From contig CP136062.1 in NCBI GenBank assembly GCA_032622095.1, forward strand, positions 156,424,875 to 156,488,874: DNA of 64,000 nt, in the 5' to 3' direction. A program made the position numbers and the translations under genes. This document shows, piece by piece, positions 56,585 through 64,000 of the stretch (within the stretch, counting starts at the first letter, position 1; each line of letters starts with the position of its first letter). The notes beneath the pieces were generated by a model. It worked only from the letters and a program-made list of their open reading frames with translations, made no database searches and had not been told where the DNA came from. This DNA is from Siphonodentalium dalli (Eukaryota > Mollusca > Scaphopoda > Gadilida > Siphonodentaliidae).

Positions 56585-58015
56585 AGAAAACGGACGACAC
56601 GACGCTCGTACTTGTTGGTTCTGAAAATAGTCTACGTGAATCGTACTTAACACTGGACGAATTTGCTCGGATATCGGGTCTGCGCATAAATCCTGAAAAA
56701 TATCAAGCAGGCATGGATAGGGATAGGGTCACAAAATAAAATACGACAAGCTATTACGGAACTAAACCTGTCTACTGTAAGCATTAAAAAAAAATTTAGG
56801 GATACATTTCGACACTAATTTAATAATCATGAATATAAAATACAATGATAGACTCGAAGATCTAGAACATATCACAAACATTTGGAAACACAGACTCCTG
56901 ACCCCTTTAGGTAGAATAACATTTGTCAAATCCCTCATCTTACCAAAATCGACCCACTTATTTATAACTCTTCCACGTCCAGATACAGCTTTTTTGAAAG
57001 CCCTAAATACCTGTTTAAACAATTTCATTTCGAATTCCAAACGTGATAGAATAAAAAGCAAACAACTATGTGCCGACCATATGCGCGGAGGTTTGAAGAT
57101 GATTAATGTTGAAAACTTTGAGAGCGCCATGAAAATTAACTGGATACGACGCTTGATTTGCAAACAATCGAAATGGGCTTCATTGTGCAATACCACCCCT
57201 TTCTTAAACGACCCACTATCTCTCACTTACCATGCAAATTACATTGTAAAGCAAACAAACAAGTTCGCAAATCCATTCTAGAGAGATGATTTCGGCGCAT
57301 GGTGTAAACTTATGCGATCAAATAATTCAAATAATAATATTATGGCCTCAAATATCTGGAATAATCCGAATATAAAAATCGGAGGTTCGTCGATCAACTT
57401 TAAATCTTGGAGAAATGCGGGGATATATTTTATAAATGATCTATTCCAACCAGATAGTAAATGCCATACCCCATATACATTATATTCAACTTTCAACATC
57501 GTGTCGATTTCATAACAATCAGCAACACAATACGTCATATACTGTCATTGGCAAGTTCTCTTAATCAACCCTTAATTCGTGTACCCTGCACATGCCCACA
57601 CAATAATCTTCCTCCGATACTCCGTGACTTAAAAGGCGGACAATTATTTTACACAATTCTAGCAAGTGGGAACACTATGCCGAATGCATGCCAAAAATGG
57701 GAATCCGAAATAGGCGAATAGATAGAAAATTGGGAAGGTTATTTGAGCATTCCCTTTAAAATCGGTACGAAATTACAGTGGTTCCAATTCAGAATCAATA
57801 CACGAATTATTAGTACCAATACATTTCTGAAGGTGGCTAACATTCGAGTCGATGGTTTTTGTAATCGCTGTCAAAACATACAAGAAACAAATACTAATAT
57901 TTGCTGGGATTGTCCCCATGTCCAAACTTTTATAAACGAAATTTTAACATGGACAAGAAACAACCAATTCCCCGTTGATCTACAAAAAATAATATCATTT
58001 TCGGTATAGTTCATG
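56585..58015 (+). pseudogene. Decayed L1/Tx1-like LINE ORF2, 3' part
   Basis: The fragment starts at the catalytic RT block, read as TDDTTLVL (56590-56615; the expected Phe/Tyr-Ala-Asp-Asp has lost its first residues), then SLRESYLTLDEFARISGLRIN. A 150-codon frame at 56829-57281 contains RLLTPLGRITFVKSLILPK and GGLKMINVENF, the post-RT signature of L1/Tx1-type ORF2. It continues in other frames (57312-57515, IWNNPNIKIGG; 57743-58009, FKIGTKLQWFQFRIN and a C-x2-C knuckle CNRC). Stops and frameshifts break it at least three times. The endonuclease and RT fingers are absent. Clade placement is by recalled similarity only. Confidence 0.8.
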
Positions 58016-58530
58016 AACACAGAAATTAAAAAAGTTATATTTTCCTGCTGGTTTTGAAACAATATATGTATAGAACAAAATTCACGCCCATGCAGTTGTC
58101 TCGCTTGTTCCTTTGTGATGTCAAATTTAGATATGAATGCGAGAGATACAGCGCAAAATGTAATATGAATCGTGACTTCGATAACCAGTGGCTGACACTT
58201 CGATATGCCTTAAAAATTCTGTGAAATTGTGGATATTGCTCAATAAACTAGAAACAAAACTGAACTAATGTGGGTATCTAAACGCAGCAACTGTGTTTAG
58301 ACAAAGCCATGAATTATACCAAAATTAAACAAAATACATACAAATAAAAACACAGAAACCAGAGCGAGAGTGCAAACCATTGTGCAAACACAGATAACAC
58401 ATAATATCAAAATAGACAACAATACTGCTTTGAGAACAGCCAAGATATAAAACCTGTATAAAATTAGACAGCAAAATTTAATTTAATTTAACAAGGCTCC
58501 GCATATAACATTTGAAGTAGCTGGCAAATA
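58016..58530. other. Unassigned sequence
   Basis: 58215-58290 resembles 61370-61445 (TGTGAAATTGTGGATATTGCTCAATAAACT), a short shared repeat. No gene was identified. Confidence 0.4.
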
Positions 58531-58534
58531 AACC

Positions 58535-59530
58535 TCATGAATGATTGATAATATATTTATAATCTGTTGAATATGGGGTCAATTCAACAAGTTGATAATT
58601 GGGTAGTTGACTTAGTAGTTGATCCCTCGCCCAACAGCCAGCCTCCCTCCAGATAGCATACATGGTATCCACTTCCCTCCATGTTAACATGTTCTCTCGA
58701 AGCATAGCATCGAACATTAAAAACTCAAACATCAAACGCTGTTTCCGAGAGTCAAAGATTTGACAGATTTTGGAGATTTTTGTTTTTGAACAATATGATC
58801 AACTTGCATAGATTGTTTCGGATGATCTGTCTCGACAGAGGAGACGTAATCCATTACTTGCGCTACTGGTTCTGGAATAGGAATAGTATCACTATTCCTG
58901 CAGGAATAGTATCACTATTCCTGCACGTGCGTTGCTAGTGATACACTGACGAGTTTAGTTTGACTCTGTGTTTGAGTGCTGTCGTCAGCACACGTTTTGT
59001 AGACCCTATTGTTGAGTACGTAATCTGTGGCCGAGGACAAACTATTTTCTTAGCATCTATATATGACATATTCGTCTCAGCAATATATCATTGAATCTTG
59101 AATTCATACTCCAAATTGGGACATGGACGATCCATTGAAGCATGTTAACCTTGAGAGTTTGAACATTTTTTAATACTCGTACAATCCTTATGACCAGGAA
59201 TGGAAAAGTGTGCGCACCTGGTTTCTTCACTTTTACAATGTTCATGGTCATAGCCTTGACGGTTAAAACATTGAAATGGGTTTGGAACATATTTGCTTAT
59301 ATTCGTCTTCATATACCGAATCTTCAATGTCGGTGGATGGTCGCAAAGACTGAAGGTCAAAAGATAAATATTCAACGGAACGATTTGACCATCAGCTGTC
59401 TTAGCCAATATCTCTGATTCGAAGGAATCAGATATATCGCGAATTCTCAACACAGCTCTACTACTGTTCAATGACTTGAGAGGTGTGATCAATATTGGTG
59501 TTTGTGCAATAGATATTAATTGCATAAGAG
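58535..59530 (-). pseudogene. Decayed LINE ORF1 (gag-like, CCHC knuckles)
   Basis: On the minus strand from 59525, a frame of 126 codons contains TLKIRYMKTNISKYVPNPFQC, the typical approach to the gag-like zinc knuckles of non-LTR ORF1, then three knuckle starts. In each knuckle the second Cys is replaced: CFNR, CAHF, CSNS. The chain slips frame and continues as RPCPNLE and SYIDAKK-like text (about 59110-59030), then a helical C-terminal piece (58735-58535, AMLRENMLTWREVD). ORF1 proteins bind the element's RNA. Multiple stops show it is dead. Orientation is opposite to the neighbouring ORF2 fragment, so they are not one copy. Confidence 0.7.
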
Positions 59531-59661
59531 CGTTTGCGTGAATTTTTCTTGAACATTCGATCAGAAGAGATCCATTTAGTGGCCAGTCCTGATCGGTATG
59601 ACAAATTTTAATTGTTCGGCTATGCTTTGTAGCGTTTTATCAATCACATACTTCACACATC

Positions 59662-61215
59662 AGCCTCTCGGTACCTCGCCATAATGAGACAGGCGTTTAC
59701 AGTATAGTATTGAAACATTTAAGCCACGAAGACGAAATTTATGGCAAAACACACTCGAAAAACAACACACAACTAGACACCAGAAACAAAATACAGCAGA
59801 CGGCAGAAATGTAATCTGAAAAACTGTGAGCGACGTGGCTGATTGATTGGACAGGGTCAACTCAACCACCCGTCTTGAAGAGATGTAGGACCAAAGAGGA
59901 CCATGAGCTAAGCCGTTACCACAGGTCGATGTCTCACTTGAGACGGCTGCCCTAGTATCCCCAGAACTCCTGCTCCACATATCAAGGGATGCACCCCTCG
60001 GCAAAAGTGGGCCACTTTAGGGGATTCTAACCCCTGGCAGTGGGACAGTAAACCTATTCTACCCGGGCCCACACGGGGAAAGATTTCTTTATTATGATCA
60101 ATTGGCAGCAAGCATTAGAAAAACAGTGGTATATATGGAGACAAGTAAGTGTTGATCGAGTTCGCATGGTGAATATCGATGCACTCCCAATGGCGATTCC
60201 TCAATAAATCACCCGAATAGGTTAAAGTGAAATGGGTTTTGTATCAGATGCTGAAATGCGTCTACGATTAGGTTAACGTGTCGGATTTCGATAGCTGTTC
60301 AACTTAATTATAACAAGGCAAGTTTGAAAGTCACATGTGATATTAAAGACACGTCATGGATAGGTGTCTGAAATATCAGAGCTCATGGAAATATGTATGA
60401 TATGTCACTGATATGGACAGTAATGTCACCCCAAGAGCCTCGGGTTGCATTCAGTTCTCGATCGGGCGATACATATCCGCGTTGCTCTCAAGCACCGGCG
60501 ATAACTGCATACTGTACTTGCATATTTGCCCAAACACGTCTGGTGTTGCCATCGCTTCCATCGATCACACCTACGCGACTATAGATATAAAGATCCTTAT
60601 TTGACATTGCTATGTGGATTATGCATGGCGGCATGTTAATCGGCGTCATTACTGTGGCATCACTGTAAACAATAATTATTCCTCCAATACCCATCTTATA
60701 ACCAAGAGTACACAAGAAATTGACAAAGCATAGTGAATTGTTTGATGATAACATAAGAGAGGATCGCATATCAGGTCTAAGGTTTTGAGTCCTCTCTTAA
60801 GTGTTCAGTCTTTTGGAACCAAGAGCGTATTGGTGAGAAGATTTAATTGCACGATATTTGAAAGTAGAAATAATTCATCAAATTGCTCTCTTAAGTTTCA
60901 CAATTAGTGTTTTCCTTTAAATTATATATATATAATGTTCGAACTTGTGTCCCTGGTATGCAGTCAGCAACAAAACATGCTAAACAGATGGGTGAGGTAC
61001 ATGTGGTATTGGAATCCGGTGTATGATTTACAGCTGAAATGCGGGCATATAACTATATGTCAGTACATGTATATTAATAACCTCTATATATTTTCGGCTT
61101 AGACAACGCGTTCGTATTATGTATGTTAGCTGAAATGCAGAATATTAACTTATCAGTACAAGGTTCCACCCCGTTTTTCACAACAAAGTACCAAATTGTG
61201 TACACATGTGGATTG
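59662..61215 (+). repeat. Dispersed repeat A+B, uninterrupted copy
   Basis: Homologous along its first part to 16201-17168 and along its second to 52563-53110, joined without interruption at TTATGCATGGCGGCATG (about 60615-60631). It is the empty-site reference for the palindromic element. Minus-strand 60004-59660 and plus-strand 60413-60604 frames mirror those in part A and are not genes. Confidence 0.85.
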
Positions 61216-61610
61216 TCTTGTGACGGTCTTGTATATAATCCACACCAAACTGCTCAGTGCGATAATCATGGGACAAAGTATCTCTGTGCACATGTTTGCT
61301 GATGAAAATTAGCTGTACATTTCTGGTGACAACCCCTATTGCTTTACAACCATAATGGCACAGTGCAATTATTTTGTGAAATCGTGGATGGTGGCCAATA
61401 AACTGAAACTAATTAGTGACAAAACTGAAGAAATGTGAGTGTCTAATCTGGCATACGTAAAGAAAGTTAGCATATATGTTATGACTTTTGATGACACTCA
61501 AGTTCACACTCCTACAAGCCACATATGCAAGGCAATATACACTGAACTTCGGCGACACTGGAAAATGAGAAAATACATTCAAAACGACTCAATTTTTTAA
61601 AAACGTTAGT
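61216..61610. other. Unassigned sequence
   Basis: Contains the short block shared with 58215-58290. Nothing else is supported. Confidence 0.4.
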
Positions 61611-61611
61611 C

Positions 61612-61930
61612 ATCTCTAAGTATCAGTCGACCTGACTACTACAATTCTATTTTAATTGGTGTACTATATAATCAGGTATCTCAGCGTCTGCAGAAAACTG
61701 TTGCAATGATAGTTCTATGTCGTAGAAGATCTGACGACAGATGCAATCTGCAAGAATTACATTGGCTACCTGTAGCAGACATAATTCTGTATATACGACG
61801 GGGAACTATCCTAGCATATATTCAATGGTATGAAACACGCGATCCGTGGAATATATCACTTCATTCTTACACTGCCCTTCAAGTTTGTGGACATTCAATG
61901 TTAGACATACTTGCGTACTTGCCTTGAGGG
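61612..61930 (+). pseudogene. CR1/L2-like LINE RT C-terminal remnant
   Basis: Plus-strand text reads SRPDYYNSILIGV, then QRLQKTVAMIVLCRR, then LQELHWLPV. This matches the family consensus SRLDYCNSLL-GL, LQ-VQNAAARL, L-LHWLPV downstream of the CR1/L2/Rex reverse transcriptase. The usual YK-L--TFK segment after LHWLPV is eroded. Only the end of ORF2 remains. Confidence 0.75.
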
Positions 61931-61957
61931 CTTATTGAAATGCTACTCTAGTGAGTA
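61878..61957 (+). repeat. Short direct repeat (copy 1) at the CR1-like 3' end
   Basis: TCAAGTTTGTGGACATTCAA through CTTGCCTTGAGGGCTTATTGAAATGCTAC recurs at 62835-62908 with small changes, marking a second, more degraded CR1-like 3' end. Confidence 0.65.
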
Positions 61958-64000
61958 GTTTAAGAATACCAATGCTGATAAATAACTTTAGGAATAGCCA
62001 TTAAATAAATAAATAAATATTACACAAACATTTCTTGTAAAAAGTTGGCAAGTCTGATTTCAAAAGGTGATCCACACCGAGTGACCAGACATCTTACTAG
62101 CATAGCTGCGCTGAATGTGGGATCCCACATTTCATCAAAACCAAGAGACAGTGAAAATTATAATGCATTCTGGAGGACTATTGCCTACATGTCTCTGATT
62201 GGTGTAGAAACCTACCAAATTATAAAAAAATACGTCTCTTGTGAGAGAGTTTCGACAGCCCGTGCACCATGCACGCCCGCATCGCCGAAGTGAATTAAGT
62301 CACATTAACGTAGTAGATAATTATACAAATTATCGCGGTATATTTGCTAAAACATATGGTATATAATACCAATCTCATAATGGAAAGTATCATTTGTTAC
62401 GTCTTGATTATCTAACCGAGGAACGGCAAGAGTTGATGCTTGAAATTAACACATGCTTCCAATAATAATTCATACTGGAATCGCAAAGGGAAATTACTGT
62501 TTAAAGTTAAATAGCCCTAAATAAAACAAGCAAATAAGATACAACTCGACATTCCGATTTGTTAGCACCAAATTGGGCACCACTATTTAGCAAATTCCCG
62601 CCACATTTATAGTTATATCCTTGATATAAGTACTTTAATGGTGTGGTTTATAGATACATGAGTAACGGATAGACGCCGTTGGTGTCAGGGCGGGGGGGGG
62701 GGGCACACAATGAAAACAACTATATTGTAGAATGCCACTAAACTTGTATGATATATTTATAATGTATAATGTATTCAAACGTTTCAGGCGCGGGTCCAGT
62801 GGAATACATTATTTTTCTTTCTTTCGCTTTCCTTCAAGTTTATGGACATTCAATGTGAGTCATCCGAACTTGCCTTGAGGGCTGATTGAAATGCTACGCG
62901 GATGAGTCTTTATTCGTCTCCATGGTATACTATGAACTTCTGTCGTACATCTCCATCAACCTTGTATAAAATGTTCTCAACGCCATGCTATAGGGATTCT
63001 AATGGTTTAGTTTAACCATACATCAGTCGATGTCATGGTTGGGGATCAAGGAAGGAACATGATACAAACTTCTTTGTCATCGATTGCCACCAGACGAATT
63101 CATAGTGGAATTTAGATTGTACATGGCATTTAGGGTATGATTTAAAGTTGGCAAAGTGCACCGTCGAAGTGAATGATGGACTCGAAGCTCTTTATAATGT
63201 GTTTTCACTGGGGCCCGAACCATTCAATTGTATAAAGGTTACACCCCCACTATTTCAGAACCAAATAAGTCCAATATGAACATATGTGGATATTTAAGTC
63301 AGACATGAACCTATTTGTACGAGAGTGTTCTGGAAATGTATATGTATGCGTCTATATGATATACTGCACTACATGGTGTACTTTAAAGTCACATGGCGGT
63401 ATGCGCTCCGAAATACACCTAATAATATTCGCTGTAGATTTTTCCCGGTATCGAAATAGGTCGAGATATACTTCCATTTTACGGCAGTATAGTCCCAGAC
63501 AGACGCATTGAACTCATACAAAATATAACTTTGAAGACGGTGTTTGTGTGCTAAACAAACAACAGCCATGTCACGGCATGGCACATTAAAGATAATTCTG
63601 TGTTACGCTATTCCTGATATTGTAGAAATAAAGAGCGTTTGTTTCACTTCTGTGCGAAAAATTGAAAACAGCTGGAAGATGTATGTGACCATGGCAATTA
63701 TTTATCAGAGCATATATATGATGCCGGAATATAAATAGTTCGTGTATCTGTCAACCTATATTATACCTCCTACTAAATTAGGCAGACAAATATTTGGAAG
63801 CTCGAATGAGCCATGTCCGTTTAACATACTAAACACATGGTGCGTTCTAAATCAGGAATCGAAGTCGGATAAACCATATTGTAATACGACCTTGCCTAAA
63901 CCTACACACAAGGCTCGTCCTGATTGGTCAGTATCCTGTATTCCCATGCAGACGCGGACCGTCCTTTTGTAGTACAATTCTAGATATTTTTAATTGTACC
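61958..64000. other. Unassigned sequence to the window end
   Basis: Poly-G tract at 62691-62702. Open frames at 62045-62293, 63284-63511 and 63742-63972 have no recognised motif. No RNA gene seen. Confidence 0.4.
62835..62908 (+). repeat. Short direct repeat (copy 2)
   Basis: Partner of 61878-61957; see that entry. Confidence 0.65.

Overview
The window is eukaryotic and almost certainly from a marine invertebrate, most plausibly a lophotrochozoan (mollusc or similar). The evidence is its repeat content: several non-LTR retrotransposon families, a Helitron fossil, a tRNA-derived SINE, and tandem-repeat elements built like the bivalve 'pearl' family. No host single-copy gene was recognised. 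Base 1 begins in degenerate CCCTAA-type sequence, in the orientation expected at the left end of a chromosome, so the window may be subtelomeric. The species assignment is inference.

Layout. 1-1560: telomere-variant subtelomeric sequence. 2185-5830: a 5'-truncated non-LTR retrotransposon with one long, intact reverse transcriptase frame, flanked by two diverged direct repeats. 6367-6868: a TTAA-flanked MITE, with sister copies at 35906 and 55173. 8088-9041: a fold-back element. 9530-13215: a decayed Helitron Rep-helicase on the minus strand. 16201-17168: the first part of a dispersed repeat (part A), broken off exactly where part B resumes at 52563. 53390-64000: a SINE, another TTAA MITE, decayed LINE fragments (L1/Tx1-like, a gag-like ORF1, CR1-like) and an unbroken copy of repeat A+B at 59662-61215.

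The central finding lies between 17169 and 52562. The two ends are a perfectly identical 190-bp inverted repeat, flanked on both sides by the 4-bp direct repeat ATGC and inserted in the middle of repeat A|B. The 60-kb copy of A+B provides the empty site. Inward from the right end the inverted repeat does not stop. It continues as a near-perfect palindrome with arms of about 7.1 kb around a 28-bp GC-rich spacer (45415-45442). The left arm has the same continuity except for a 21,111-bp block (17359-38469) inserted between 6-bp direct repeats, ATATTA; the right arm preserves that empty site. Removing the block leaves a palindromic element of about 14.3 kb with a 4-bp target-site duplication. Each arm carries an unrecognised open frame of 207-232 codons followed at once by a polyadenylation signal, plus weaker frames. 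I recognise no transposase.

The 21-kb block is itself a mosaic of nested elements: two hAT-like elements with exact 8-bp target duplications (one with a paralogous empty site at 17486), TA-flanked MITEs built from CCGCGG-rich subrepeats, a PIF/Harbinger-like MITE, two long 'pearl-like' tandem arrays and a TTAA MITE. Most open frames in the window are by-products of repeats.
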